Positions 43,677 through 53,158 are shown, counted from the first letter of the stretch. The stretch: 64,000 nucleotides of DNA from an uncultured Paracoccaceae bacterium (GCA_947497185.1 CANMFL010000002.1:1-64000); one strand, 5' to 3'. Numbers and translations: made by a program. The notes: generated by a model from the sequence alone, not told the origin.

Positions 43677-43994
43677 TTACTATCCTAAACACTATTTTAA
43701 CCCCTAATACATATGCTGAGTTTGCCACGTTACTAGATGTGAACACCCAGAATTGAGGCTTTAGATGAACATTCCGTGAACAAACGCTGCCTTCAGAATC
43801 GCACGAAACGCGACGTAAAACTCCAAGTCGTCTGTAATTTGACACAGCGATCCTAAACCGCTTCACAGGTCTCGGTATTCCCGATATTGTCCGCAAAGGC
43901 TAAATGCGTCTGGGGTTGAGGATACGCATCCTCGCTCCGGATTGTGCAAAAGTGCCTTTGTAGTTCCGTGTGTTTTAAAGAACGTGTGAGTTTG
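43677..43994. other. Divergent promoter region of the M16 and MscS genes
   Basis: These 318 bases separate the M16 peptidase and the MscS-type gene. They contain structured repeat copy B (43897-43949) near the MscS gene. No other gene or RNA is recognised. Confidence 0.5.
43897..43949 (+). other. Structured repeat element, copy B
   Basis: 53 bases: AGGCTAAAT, G, CGTCTGGGGT at the left and CCGG, A, TTGTGCAA at the right, matching copy A at 95-148. In between, GAGGAT pairs perfectly with ATCCTC over the loop ACGC, where copy A has a different paired hairpin. The outer stem CTGG/CCGG also closes in both. It ends 45 bases before the MscS-type start, so it may lie in its 5' untranslated region. 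Confidence 0.5.
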
Positions 43995-46463
43995 ATGTTA
44001 AAGTGTTTCAAGTTACGATTGGTCGCGGTTATTGCGGCGCTGATATTATGCACGGGTACAGCGCTGGCGCAGGACCTGCCCGGCATCGATATGCAACGGT
44101 GGAGTGACCTTGCCAATCGCGCCGAGGCGTCCGTTGACGAAGGTAATCTCGACGAGGGGCTGTTAGAGACATATCGCAACGGCCTGGCCGCCTACCGCGA
44201 TCAATTCGAGCTCGCGCGTAGTACAAACGCATCGCGGATCAACAGCCTTCGCGACCAGCTTTCCATGCTTGGCACACCCATTGATGGGTTGCCTGAGGCA
44301 GATGAGGTTGCGTTTCAACGCAGGGAACTTGAGGAACAACTCGCCGTGTTGAACGCGCCCGTGATGGTTGCGGATACTGCGTTTGCACGCACAAACGGGC
44401 TAATCAGTGAGATCGACATGCTCTTGCGTGCCAGAAAAACCGACGCGTTGATAAAACGGGTCGGCTCGCCGCTCATTCCGGCAAATTGGCCTCCTGCGTT
44501 GGTCATTTTCAAGGCGGCGCTCGCGCAGCTATGGAACGAAGCCGGACCAGAGGGAGCCTCTGAACGTCGTGCCGAATTCATGGCCAATCTTCAAGTCATC
44601 GTGGTGGCGGGGTTAGCCGGATTGCTTCTGATCTTGATGGGGCAGCGCTGGTCAAAGAAAATCGTGGCGCGTTTCAATCGCCAAAGCGACGGAAGCGGTG
44701 CCAATGTTTGGCGGTTTGTCTTGTCGTTGCTGCGGATCGTATTTCCGCTCATTGGGCTGGCATTGTTATCTTTTGCAATGTTCACAACCGGATATCTTGG
44801 TGAAAAAGGCGAACAACGAGTGGTCGTTATCCCGTTGTTCGGCGGGCTCATGCTATGCTTTCGATGGGTCGCAGATCAGGTTTTTTCCCGAAACGACGAA
44901 GACGCGTTGATCCTACTCAGACAGCAAGAACGCGCACAAGCTCGTCTGATGATCTGCGGGATTACGCTATTCTTCATCGCAAGTATACTGGTTGTTCACA
45001 TTCTTGAAATGGATGGTGCGGACGTTTCTGTCGTGGCCATCGTCAGCTTTCCGTTAACGATACTGACTTCTTACTGTCTCTACCGGACTGGACAGGTTTT
45101 ACGCTGTTGTGGCAGTGAAACGGCTGAACTCGAAGACGACGAAATAACCCGTGCCAGCACATTGGCGCGGATGGTGCGTAGTCTTGGTGCGTTGTCTATC
45201 AGCGTCGCCATTGCGGCCACCGTGTCGCACGCGTTTGGCTTCTATAACGCGAGCTCGTTCATACTGCTGCCCACTATTTTAACATTGGTTACGTTGGGCC
45301 TGGTTCTGACCTTGCAACGCTTTAGCGCGGACGTTTACGGCGCGATTTCAGGCACAGGCAAACTAGCCCGCGAGTCTCTTTATCCGATCTTCTTTGGCCT
45401 GATCTTGCTGATGTTGGCCGTGCCATTGCTCGCCTTCGTATGGGGCGCACGGGTGGCGGATATCACCGAAGTTTGGGCGGCCTTCCGGCGTGGTTTCTCG
45501 GTCGGGAATTCGCGTGTTTCGCCGACAGATTTCATCTACTTTGCGGTGATCTTTTCCATTGGTTACGTGGCCACTCGGCTGGCGCAAGGCGCGTTAAAAA
45601 CCAACGTCTTGCCCAAAACCAAGATCGATAAAGGCGGGCAAAATGCCATCGTCTCGGGCCTTGGTTACGTCGGGATTTTCCTCGCGGCTCTGGTGGCGAT
45701 CATGGGGGCGGGCATTGATCTCAGCTCGCTCGCGATTGTTGCTGGTGCGCTTTCGGTTGGCATTGGTTTTGGTTTGCAAAATATCGTGTCAAATTTTGTG
45801 TCCGGCATCATCTTGCTCGTCGAAAGGCCGATCTCCGAAGGCGACTGGATCGAAGTCGGCGGGGGGCAAATGGGCTATGTGCGCGACATTTCCGTGCGTT
45901 CGACGCGGATCGAAACCTTTGATAAAACCGATGTCATTGTACCAAATGCGGACCTGATCAGCGGGACCGTGACGAACTATACGCGCGGCAATACGCTGGG
46001 GCGCGTGATCGTGCCAATCGGCGTGGCCTATGGCAGCGATACCCGTAAAGTCGAAGCGATCTTGCGCGAAATCGCAGAGGCGCAGCCGATGGTGCTGGCC
46101 AATCCCGCGCCCGCGATTTTGTTCATGAATTTCGGTCCATCATCGTTGGATTTTGAAATTCGGATGTTCCTGCGCGATGTGAACTGGAGCGTGGCCGTCA
46201 AGAACGACGTGAACCATGCGATTGCAGAACGCTTTGCTCAGGAAGGGGTGGAAATCCCGTTCCCGCAGCAAGATGTCTGGTTGCGGACGGCGCCAAAGCC
46301 AATGCCACATGAGGAAAACCACCAAACCGATGAACCTGCGGGCAGGGGAATCGTGCAACGCGCCGATGGCTACCTGACGATGGACGCCTCAGAGGACGAT
46401 GATGATGGCGACGACAACGGCGACAAATCTGACAGCCCAATTGACGGGGACGGCGGCGCGTAG
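43995..46463 (+). CDS. Mechanosensitive ion channel (MscS family) with DUF3772-like periplasmic region
   Basis: 822 residues from the ATG at 43995. A signal peptide ends at ALAQ. A helical periplasmic domain (about 30-190), similar to DUF3772, precedes about ten membrane helices. The MscS pore and beta domain are near 570-700: LAIVAGALSVGIGFGLQNIV, then NFVSGIILLVERPISEGDWI, and STRIETFDKTDVIVPNADLI. The tail is acidic (EDDDDGDDNGDKSD). It should release solutes on hypo-osmotic shock. A GTG/ATG start 51 bases upstream would precede the signal peptide and is rejected. Confidence 0.93.
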   Translation: MLKCFKLRLVAVIAALILCTGTALAQDLPGIDMQRWSDLANRAEASVDEGNLDEGLLETYRNGLAAYRDQFELARSTNASRINSLRDQLSMLGTPIDGLPEADEVAFQRRELEEQLAVLNAPVMVADTAFARTNGLISEIDMLLRARKTDALIKRVGSPLIPANWPPALVIFKAALAQLWNEAGPEGASERRAEFMANLQVIVVAGLAGLLLILMGQRWSKKIVARFNRQSDGSGANVWRFVLSLLRIVFPLIGLALLSFAMFTTGYLGEKGEQRVVVIPLFGGLMLCFRWVADQVFSRNDEDALILLRQQERAQARLMICGITLFFIASILVVHILEMDGADVSVVAIVSFPLTILTSYCLYRTGQVLRCCGSETAELEDDEITRASTLARMVRSLGALSISVAIAATVSHAFGFYNASSFILLPTILTLVTLGLVLTLQRFSADVYGAISGTGKLARESLYPIFFGLILLMLAVPLLAFVWGARVADITEVWAAFRRGFSVGNSRVSPTDFIYFAVIFSIGYVATRLAQGALKTNVLPKTKIDKGGQNAIVSGLGYVGIFLAALVAIMGAGIDLSSLAIVAGALSVGIGFGLQNIVSNFVSGIILLVERPISEGDWIEVGGGQMGYVRDISVRSTRIETFDKTDVIVPNADLISGTVTNYTRGNTLGRVIVPIGVAYGSDTRKVEAILREIAEAQPMVLANPAPAILFMNFGPSSLDFEIRMFLRDVNWSVAVKNDVNHAIAERFAQEGVEIPFPQQDVWLRTAPKPMPHEENHQTDEPAGRGIVQRADGYLTMDASEDDDDGDDNGDKSDSPIDGDGGA

Positions 46464-46569
46464 GTTTCGGCTGCGACCATCCAGCAACGCACCGTCAGCA
46501 TCCCTTATATAGTGCATTAGCGACAAGCTGCGGTTTGGGTGAACTCACAAAATTCTCCTGACATGAAAC

Positions 46570-46601
46570 CCGACTGAATTTGTCGGATTGACATATCCGA
46601 C
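46570..46601. promoter_or_regulatory. Candidate operator of the iron operon
   Basis: GTCGGAT (46582-46588) and ATCCGAC (46595-46601) form an exact inverted repeat with a six-base spacer. A further CCGAC stands at 46570-46574, so CCGAC/GTCGG half-sites occur three times. TTGACA at 46588-46593, a plausible -35 hexamer, lies inside the repeat; AGATATAG near 46612 may be the -10. Location 85 bases before the iron operon suggests an iron-responsive repressor. No Fur or Irr consensus was matched. Confidence 0.45.
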
Positions 46602-46685
46602 TAGTTCACTCAGATATAGGTCAAGTCAAGCCACCCTGAGTCTTTTTAGGGAAGCCCGACACGTGAAACATGTGAGGACTTCTCG

Positions 46686-46850
46686 ATGCTTAAGCAGAAA
46701 TTACATCAAACCGATGCCGATGAACGCAACTATAACCGCACAGACCGCACCGATGATGTGGAATTGCTCATCGCCGCGGCTGAGATCGACGTCACCTGCG
46801 CCGAATGGCTGTTTGATCACCGTACCCAAGCTGCGTGGTCCGCGTCATGA
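46686..46850 (+). CDS. Small protein at the head of the hemP operon (54 aa)
   Basis: 54 residues, acidic, with no signal peptide (MLKQKLHQTDADERNYNRTD, then DVELLIAAAEIDVTCAEWLF). No family recognised. Its stop overlaps the HemP start by four bases (ATGA), so it is translated with HemP and may act as a leader peptide or small regulator. The frame is real-looking because of the coupling, but no homologue comes to mind. Confidence 0.55.
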   Translation: MLKQKLHQTDADERNYNRTDRTDDVELLIAAAEIDVTCAEWLFDHRTQAAWSAS

Positions 46851-47011
46851 GCTATCATTCAACTCCGCCGAAACAAACGCCGGCTCCGAACTTGCCGACC
46901 TATTCTGCACGCGATTTGACGCAAAACGGCGAACTCGCGCAGATCGTTCTGGGCGATCAAACCTACACGCTACGCATCACGCGGGCTGGCAAACTGATCC
47001 TGACAAAATGA
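46847..47011 (+). CDS. hemP: Hemin uptake protein HemP
   Basis: 54 residues. The C-terminal half is the HemP core: YSARDLTQNGELAQIVLGD, then YTLRITRAGKLILTK. HemP is a small cytoplasmic protein needed for haem uptake or its regulation in several bacteria. It overlaps both neighbours by four bases. A longer frame in another phase crosses this region but has no family support. Confidence 0.88.
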   Translation: MSYHSTPPKQTPAPNLPTYSARDLTQNGELAQIVLGDQTYTLRITRAGKLILTK

Positions 47012-47499
47012 CCAGCGCACAAGGCAAACGTGGCAGTGCGCCCGTCGGTTTCATCACAGAACTCGACAGTATCGAAGCCGCATCCGTCATCTATCTGCGC
47101 ATGTGGTGTGACGGTCCTGACGGCCAGATCAGTGTCTGGAACGACTTTGCGTCCAGCCTTGGGTCCGACCACGGCTCTCGCGTTGTTAAGACGTTCGAAA
47201 AGCTGTGCAGCCTGTGCACCCAGCATGGCCGCAGACCGCTGATGCGCCATTCGGTGCAATGCAAATGCCTCGGCTCGGACGAGTCATGTTTTGCCAATTT
47301 TATCGCGACCGCCACATCCGGTGACCGTGAGGACGCGATGTTGATAGCGACCTTGCTTGTCCGTCCCGATGTCGCCCCGATCATCACATCGCTCGCCGCC
47401 GACTTTGGTCTGGCGCTCAAGCGGATGAACCTTGCTGCCCTCAAAGACTGGGGCGGCAGGGCTGCGCAGACCCAAACACATGCCACAACACTTCACTAA
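47008..47499 (+). CDS. Cys-rich protein of the iron operon, unknown function (163 aa)
   Basis: 163 residues from the ATG that overlaps the HemP stop by four bases. It contains Cys 34, 67, 70, 85, 87 and 94, with CSLC and CKC pairs that could bind iron-sulfur or zinc (KLCSLCTQHGR, SVQCKCLGSDESC). A hydrophobic helix-like stretch follows (IATLLVRPDVAPIITSLA). No family recognised. It lies 11 bases before the first imelysin gene. A role in sensing or handling iron is suggested by position only. Confidence 0.65.
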   Translation: MTSAQGKRGSAPVGFITELDSIEAASVIYLRMWCDGPDGQISVWNDFASSLGSDHGSRVVKTFEKLCSLCTQHGRRPLMRHSVQCKCLGSDESCFANFIATATSGDREDAMLIATLLVRPDVAPIITSLAADFGLALKRMNLAALKDWGGRAAQTQTHATTLH

Positions 47500-47510
47500 C
47501 AGGACCTCTT

Positions 47511-48773
47511 ATGAAACATAAATATCTGACCTCAACGGCGCTGCTGCTGACCTTCGCGACACCCGCCTTTGCCGTGGAGCGGTCAGAGGTGTTGGACACC
47601 TACATGAATATCGCGGCCGCCAATTACGCGGACAGCCTGACAACTGCCCAAGCGTTGCAAACTGCGGTAAACGCATTTGTGGCTGATCCTTCTGCCGAGG
47701 CGCTACAGGCTGCGAAAAACGCATGGCTTGCCGCACGTGTGCCATACCAACAGACCGAAGTTTACCGTTTCGGCAACGCAATCGTTGACGACTGGGAAGG
47801 CAAAGTGAACGCTTGGCCGCTGGATGAGGGCCTGATCGACTATGTGGACAACTCTTACGGTGGTCCATCTGACGAGAACGAATTCGCAGCGTTGAACGTG
47901 ATCGCAAACCCGACGTTCACATTGTCCGGCCAAGAGATCGACGCGACAGAGATCACACCAGAATTCCTGTCCGACACGCTGCACGAAGCAGACGGTGTTG
48001 AAGCAAACGTTGCCACTGGCTACCACGCGATTGAATTCCTGCTCTGGGGCCAAGATTTGAACGGTCACGGCACAGGCGCTGGCAACCGTTCTTGGACGGA
48101 TTATGCAGCGGGCGACGATTGCACCAACAACAATTGTGACCGCCGCGCTGACTACTTGGTTGCTGCGACTGATCTGCTGGTATCCGACCTGGAATATATG
48201 GCCGCACAATGGGCCGAAGGCGGCGAAGCACGCACGACGCTGACCGACAACACCGATGCGGGTCTGGCTGCGATCCTGACAGGCATGGGGTCATTGTCCT
48301 ACGGCGAACAAGCGGGTGAGCGGATGCGCCTTGGCCTGATGCTGAACGATCCTGAAGAAGAGCATTCCTGCTTTGCCGACAACACCCACAACGACCATTA
48401 TTATGACGGTCTGGGCGTGCAAAACGTCTACCAAGGCGCGTACATTCGCGTTGATGGCTCGCTTGTTTCTGGTCCATCCCTGTCCGATCTGGTTGCGGAA
48501 ACCGACGCGGCACTGGACGCCGAAATGCAAGGCAAACTCAGCACTACAATGATGTCGCTGGGCCGGATCAAAACAGCGGCTGAAGCAGGCTTTGCCTACG
48601 ACCAAATGCTGGAGCGCGGCAACGCTGCTGGCGAAGCTTTGGTCATGGGCGGCGTCAACGGACTGATCGATCAAACAAAGTCGATTGAACGCGTTGTCAC
48701 CACGCTTGGTCTTGATCAAATCGCGTTCGAAGGCTCTGACAGCCTTGACGATCCAGACGCGGTTTTCCAGTAA
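47511..48773 (+). CDS. Imelysin family iron-regulated protein (IrpA-like)
   Basis: 420 residues. A signal peptide ends at AFAVE. The imelysin GXHXXE motif is GYHAIE, Gly 170 to Glu 175, followed by FLLWGQDLNGHGTGAGNRSW. The middle (CTNNNCDRRADYL) and LGLMLNDPEEEHSCFADNTH are typical of the IrpA branch. These periplasmic proteins are induced by low iron and are thought to bind iron or haem. It has a four-helix-bundle repeat. It follows the Cys-rich gene and precedes bfd by 24 bases. Confidence 0.92.
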   Translation: MKHKYLTSTALLLTFATPAFAVERSEVLDTYMNIAAANYADSLTTAQALQTAVNAFVADPSAEALQAAKNAWLAARVPYQQTEVYRFGNAIVDDWEGKVNAWPLDEGLIDYVDNSYGGPSDENEFAALNVIANPTFTLSGQEIDATEITPEFLSDTLHEADGVEANVATGYHAIEFLLWGQDLNGHGTGAGNRSWTDYAAGDDCTNNNCDRRADYLVAATDLLVSDLEYMAAQWAEGGEARTTLTDNTDAGLAAILTGMGSLSYGEQAGERMRLGLMLNDPEEEHSCFADNTHNDHYYDGLGVQNVYQGAYIRVDGSLVSGPSLSDLVAETDAALDAEMQGKLSTTMMSLGRIKTAAEAGFAYDQMLERGNAAGEALVMGGVNGLIDQTKSIERVVTTLGLDQIAFEGSDSLDDPDAVFQ

Positions 48774-48797
48774 ATCCACAACACAGGTCTTGTCATC

Positions 48798-49064
48798 ATG
48801 ATCATTTGTCACTGTCAGAATATCACCGACCACGACATTAACGCGGCCATCGACTGGATGCGGGCATCGGATGACAAGACCATTATTACTCCTGGGAAAG
48901 TGTATCGTGCATTGGGCAAAGCGGCGGATTGCGGCGGGTGTATGCCGCTGTTCTTGTCAGCGATGCGCACGAATACTAACCTAGAAGTCCCCATGCACCT
49001 GCGGAATCTCAGACCCGCAGCCACACAGGAGAACACAGATGACAGGCGACAAAAAAGTAATTGA
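48798..49064 (+). CDS. bfd: Bacterioferritin-associated ferredoxin (Bfd-like)
   Basis: 88 residues. The [2Fe-2S] ligands are Cys 4, 6, 45 and 48 (ICHCQNIT and DCGGCMP), the Bfd pattern. Bfd reduces the iron core of bacterioferritin and so releases iron. The C-terminus is longer than the classical ~64 residues and overlaps the start of bfr by 26 bases, which couples release and storage. Confidence 0.92.
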   Translation: MIICHCQNITDHDINAAIDWMRASDDKTIITPGKVYRALGKAADCGGCMPLFLSAMRTNTNLEVPMHLRNLRPAATQENTDDRRQKSN

Positions 49065-49524
49065 ATACCTCAATGGCGCGTTGCGCGCCGAGCTGACAGC
49101 GGTGAGCCAATACTGGCTGCACTTCCGTCTGCAAGAAGACTGGGGTCTGGGTCACATGGCCAAGAAATCCCGCGAGGAAAGCATCGAAGAGATGAACCAC
49201 GCGGACAAACTGATCGCGCGCATTCTGTTTCTTGGCGGCCACCCGAACCTGCAAAAACTCGACCCGTTGCGGATTGGCCAAACGCCAAAAGAAACGCTGG
49301 AATGCGATCTGGCAGCGGAACAAGAGGCGCAAGCCTTCTACAAAGAAGCCCGCAAATATTGTGAAGAAGCAGGCGATTATGTCACCAAAAACATCTTTGA
49401 AGAATTGCTGACCGACGAAGAAGGTCATATCGACTTCCTCGAGACACAACTCGATCTCGTAGCCAAACTTGGTGAAGAAAAATATGCCCTTCTTAACGCA
49501 TCGAAAATGGATGAAGCCGAGTAA
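49039..49524 (+). CDS. bfr: Bacterioferritin
   Basis: 161 residues. The ferroxidase ligands Glu 18, Glu 51 and His 54 are present and Met 52 can bind haem ([11 protein letters not shown]). The later Glu residues in [13 protein letters not shown] and the [12 protein letters not shown] block complete the site. It stores iron in a 24-subunit shell. AGGAGAA lies before the ATG inside bfd. The last 14 bases overlap the di-haem gene. Confidence 0.96.
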   Translation: MTGDKKVIEYLNGALRAELTAVSQYWLHFRLQEDWGLGHMAKKSREESIEEMNHADKLIARILFLGGHPNLQKLDPLRIGQTPKETLECDLAAEQEAQAFYKEARKYCEEAGDYVTKNIFEELLTDEEGHIDFLETQLDLVAKLGEEKYALLNASKMDEAE

Positions 49525-51061
49525 TCTGCTTTTTGTTGTACTGGCGACGGGCAGCATGGCGCTGGCCGATACCGAGGCTACAAACATCGCCGAGGCCCCG
49601 ACTTGGGATCTCGGCGATCCACATCTTAACGTCATCCCGCGCACAGCAGACGAGGCGGCCCGTATTGCCCGCGTCACAGCGCCAACATCAGATTTCACCC
49701 AACCACAACGGTTCGAAGATAAGCCCGCAGGGGCCGCCACCGTGCGTGTGTTCCGCAATGCCGATGCGTTTTCGCAGGCATCGGGCAACATCACGTTCGA
49801 AGACGAACTAAACTTTAAGGTCGGCAACGGTCTATTCCGCAAAATCTGGGTGTCGTCCCCGTCATCAACGCTTGCGTCTGACGGATTGGGGCCGCTGTTC
49901 AACGCGCGGTCGTGCCAGCGCTGCCACATCAAAGACGGACGCGGTCATCCACCCGAAGTGGACGACAGCAACGCCATTTCGATGTTCTTGCGGGTCTCGA
50001 TCCCGGGCGGGACAGATGCCGCTATCGCTGAAATTCAAGACTATATCGCCACATCACCAGACCCGACCTACGGCACGCAAATGCAAGACTTCGCCGTGCA
50101 AGGCCATCCGTCCGAATACCGTCTCGACATCACCTACGACGAAGAAGTCATCACACTTGCAGATGGCACCAAAGTGTCGTTACGCCACCCGACCTACACC
50201 GCCGCCGACCTTGGCTACGGCCCGCTGCACCCTGACGCGATGCTCAGCCCGCGCGTGGCCCCGCAGATGATCGGGCTTGGTCTGATCGAAGCCATCCCCG
50301 CCGCCGATATTCTCGCGGGCGCTGACCCCGACGATCTGGACGGCGACGGCATTTCAGGCCGCCCGAATGTGGTCTGGTCCGTCGAGTTCGACCAACCGAT
50401 GCTGGGCCGCTTTGGTCTTAAGGCGGGTAATCCCACGATCCGCGAACAATCCGCTGCAGCCTTTGTCGGAGACATCGGCATTTCCAATCCGCTGTTCAAT
50501 GCGGCCAGTGGCGAATGTACCGACCTGCAAGCCGATTGCCTTGCTGCGATCCACGGCGACGGCGACGCGCGCGGCACCGAAATCGACGCCGAAGGGTTGG
50601 ACCTTGTGACATTCTACAGTCGCAATCTAGGTGTGCCAGCGCGGCGCGATATGGATGATCCACAGGTTTTGCAAGGCAAACAGGTGTTCTACGAGACCGG
50701 CTGCGCATCCTGCCACACACCTAGTTTCGTGACCAATCGTCTCGCAGATCAGCCCGAGCAAAGCTTTCAACTGATCTGGCCCTACACCGACATGCTCTTG
50801 CACGATATGGGCCCCGATCTGGCCGACAACCGCCCCGAAGCACGCGCCACTGGCAGCGAATGGCGCACACCGCCACTTTGGGGCGTTGGCCTGACCGAAC
50901 AAGTCAGCGGCCACACATATTTTCTGCATGACGGACGTGCGCGCTCGCTATTGGAAGCCGTCTTGTGGCATGGCGGCGAAGCAGCAGTCCAACGTGACAC
51001 TGTCGTTGACATGACCGCCGCCGACCGCGACGCCCTTATCAAATTCTTGGAGAGCCTATGA
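49511..51061 (+). CDS. Di-haem cytochrome c / thiol oxidoreductase-like protein (DUF1111 type)
   Basis: 516 residues from the ATG at 49511. A signal peptide precedes ALAD. Two c-type haem motifs are CQRCH (in [14 protein letters not shown]) and CASCH (in [10 protein letters not shown]). The overall plan with YETGC and [15 protein letters not shown], then [20 protein letters not shown], matches the di-haem oxidoreductase-like family often paired with imelysins. A periplasmic electron-transfer step that oxidises or reduces iron is likely. It overlaps bfr by 14 bases and the next gene by four. Confidence 0.9.
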   Translation: MKPSNLLFVVLATGSMALADTEATNIAEAPTWDLGDPHLNVIPRTADEAARIARVTAPTSDFTQPQRFEDKPAGAATVRVFRNADAFSQASGNITFEDELNFKVGNGLFRKIWVSSPSSTLASDGLGPLFNARSCQRCHIKDGRGHPPEVDDSNAISMFLRVSIPGGTDAAIAEIQDYIATSPDPTYGTQMQDFAVQGHPSEYRLDITYDEEVITLADGTKVSLRHPTYTAADLGYGPLHPDAMLSPRVAPQMIGLGLIEAIPAADILAGADPDDLDGDGISGRPNVVWSVEFDQPMLGRFGLKAGNPTIREQSAAAFVGDIGISNPLFNAASGECTDLQADCLAAIHGDGDARGTEIDAEGLDLVTFYSRNLGVPARRDMDDPQVLQGKQVFYETGCASCHTPSFVTNRLADQPEQSFQLIWPYTDMLLHDMGPDLADNRPEARATGSEWRTPPLWGVGLTEQVSGHTYFLHDGRARSLLEAVLWHGGEAAVQRDTVVDMTAADRDALIKFLESL

Positions 51062-52074
51062 AACGCTTTGCCCTTGCCCTGACGCTACTCGCCACACCTT
51101 TAGCGGCCCAAGTTGATACGCCTGACGCGGTGATCGGGGACGTGCTAAACGGGCACATCCTGCCAAGGTTTGAAGCCCTAGCGGACAGCACGCAGGTCCT
51201 CGCTAACGCGGCCCTCGATGATTGCAACCCAACCTCGGAATCCTTGCGCCGCGCTTACGGCGACGCTTTCGACGCATGGGTCATGGCCAGCCACCTGCGG
51301 TTTGGCCCCACCGAAGTCGGCGACCGCGCCTTCGCCCTCGCATTCTGGCCCGACAGCCGTGGTGCCACGCCGCGCGCGCTGGGCACGCTGCTTGCTGACA
51401 AAGACCCGATCGCCGCAACCGCTGCCGATTACGCCCAAGTTTCAATCGCTGCGCGTGGCTTCTACGCCATGGAATTCCTGCTGTATGACGACACGCTGAT
51501 GACCGCTGACGACACCGCGTACCACTGCCAGCTCGTGCAAACTATCAGCGGCGATATCGCGGCAACTGCGCAAAATATCCTCGACGATTGGACGCCAGAT
51601 TACGCCGCCGCGATGCAATCACCATCATCAGATGGCATTTACCGCAGCAACGAAGAAGTCCTGCAAGAGATGTTCAAATCCCTGTCCACGGGTCTCGAGT
51701 TCACCTCTGACACCCGCCTTGGCCGTCCACTTGGCACGTTCGACAAACCCCGTCCGACACGCGCGGAGGCCTATCGGTCTGGTCGCTCATCCGCGCATGT
51801 CATGCTGAGCCTGCAATCCCTACAAGACCTCGCGGCGCGACTGGCTGGCGATAATGCAGACCTCGCCGATGCGCTCGACGCCAGCTTTGTTCGTGCAGAG
51901 GCGCAGCTTTCCGACCTGAACGACCCGACATTTGCAGGCGTGGCTGACCCCGCCAGCCGCTTTTTGGTCGAAGTCGTGCAGCAATCCGTCGACGGTATTC
52001 GCACGATTGTCCGCGACGAACTCGGCCCGACACTCGGTGTGGCGGCAGGGTTCAACGCGCTGGACGGCGACTGA
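51058..52074 (+). CDS. Second imelysin family protein, with altered motif
   Basis: 338 residues. A signal peptide ends at PLAAQ. The repeat and DDCNPTSESLRRAYGDAFDA fit imelysin. The motif reads GFYAME (134-139), so the His of GXHXXE is Tyr. It may have lost metal binding or use another residue, acting as a partner of the first imelysin. It overlaps the di-haem gene by four bases and precedes the DUF1513 gene by one base. Confidence 0.88.
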   Translation: MKRFALALTLLATPLAAQVDTPDAVIGDVLNGHILPRFEALADSTQVLANAALDDCNPTSESLRRAYGDAFDAWVMASHLRFGPTEVGDRAFALAFWPDSRGATPRALGTLLADKDPIAATAADYAQVSIAARGFYAMEFLLYDDTLMTADDTAYHCQLVQTISGDIAATAQNILDDWTPDYAAAMQSPSSDGIYRSNEEVLQEMFKSLSTGLEFTSDTRLGRPLGTFDKPRPTRAEAYRSGRSSAHVMLSLQSLQDLAARLAGDNADLADALDASFVRAEAQLSDLNDPTFAGVADPASRFLVEVVQQSVDGIRTIVRDELGPTLGVAAGFNALDGD

Positions 52075-52075
52075 T

Positions 52076-53158
52076 ATGGCAACGCCAATCGCAGGACGTC
52101 GCCAATTCCTAGGTGGTATGCTGGCTGCGGGATTGATGCCAAAACCGACATGGGCCGACGCAGGCTCGCCCGCTTTCCTGTCGGCGGCGGCAAAACCCGA
52201 CGGTAACTACGTTCTTTGCGGGATCGGTGCGGACCTCAGCATCCTTTTCGAGCTGCCACTGCCTGCACGGGGCCACGCCGCCGCAGCGCATCCCACACGC
52301 CCCGAAGCAGTGGCTTTTGCACGTCGCCCCGGCACCTTCGCAGTCGTGATTGACTGCGTGACAGGGGCGCAAAAAGCCATGCTCAATGCCGTCGAAGGGC
52401 GGCATTTTTACGGTCACGGCGCGTTCTCGTTAGACGGGAGCCTGCTATTCACCACCGAAAACGACTACGAGTTGGGGCAGGGACGTATCGGCGTTTGGGA
52501 CGTGGCGGCGGGCTATAAGCGGATCGATGAATGGGCCAGCGGCGGCGTTGGTCCACACGATATCAAACGCTTGCCCAACACAGATACGCTGGTGATCGCG
52601 AACGGGGGGATCGACACGCATCCCGACACGGGCCGCACCAAATTGAACATCCCGACAATGGCGCCGAACCTGACCTATATCGAAAAGGGCACGATTGTCG
52701 ATTTCGCCGAACTGCCCGCCACCTTGCATAAGAACTCGATCCGGCATCTGGCACTCGGGCCAGACGGGCAGGTCGCCTTTGGGATGCAATGGCAAGGCGA
52801 CGGCCCCGTGGACACGCTCGCGGGCATTCACCAGATCGGTACGCCCGCGCGTCTACTATCGGCTCCCGCCGACGACGTGCGCGACATGGACGGGTATGTC
52901 GGCAGCATTGCCTTTACGGCGGACGGCGAAACGGTCGCGATCACATCGCCGCGCGGTGGCTTGTTACAACTCTACGACGCGCAGACGGGGCACATGACGC
53001 AGTCAATCGCAATGCCGGACGTTTGCGGCGTGGCGACACATCAAGGTACGCTCACGGTCAGTTCCGGCACAGGCGCGTTGCGTCAATTGCAAGGCCACGA
53101 ACAGAGCCTCGCGCAACAAACCAACGTACAATGGGATAACCACCTGATCCCGATTTGA
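52076..53158 (+). CDS. DUF1513 family protein, Tat-exported beta-propeller
   Basis: 360 residues from the ATG at 52076. A twin-arginine signal (RRQFLGGMLAAGLMPKPTWA) marks export in folded form. Repeats such as GRIGVWDVAAGYKRIDEWAS and LPNTDTLVIANGGIDTHPDT show a seven-bladed propeller, as DUF1513. It often follows imelysin genes. Its role is unknown but likely supports iron handling in the periplasm. It is the last gene of the iron operon. Confidence 0.9.
   Translation: MATPIAGRRQFLGGMLAAGLMPKPTWADAGSPAFLSAAAKPDGNYVLCGIGADLSILFELPLPARGHAAAAHPTRPEAVAFARRPGTFAVVIDCVTGAQKAMLNAVEGRHFYGHGAFSLDGSLLFTTENDYELGQGRIGVWDVAAGYKRIDEWASGGVGPHDIKRLPNTDTLVIANGGIDTHPDTGRTKLNIPTMAPNLTYIEKGTIVDFAELPATLHKNSIRHLALGPDGQVAFGMQWQGDGPVDTLAGIHQIGTPARLLSAPADDVRDMDGYVGSIAFTADGETVAITSPRGGLLQLYDAQTGHMTQSIAMPDVCGVATHQGTLTVSSGTGALRQLQGHEQSLAQQTNVQWDNHLIPI

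Noticed and set aside
46588..47007. N-terminal extension of the Cys-rich gene
   Set aside because: It would overlap the HemP and 54-residue genes in a different frame and reads as noise; the ATGA-coupled start at 47008 is preferred.
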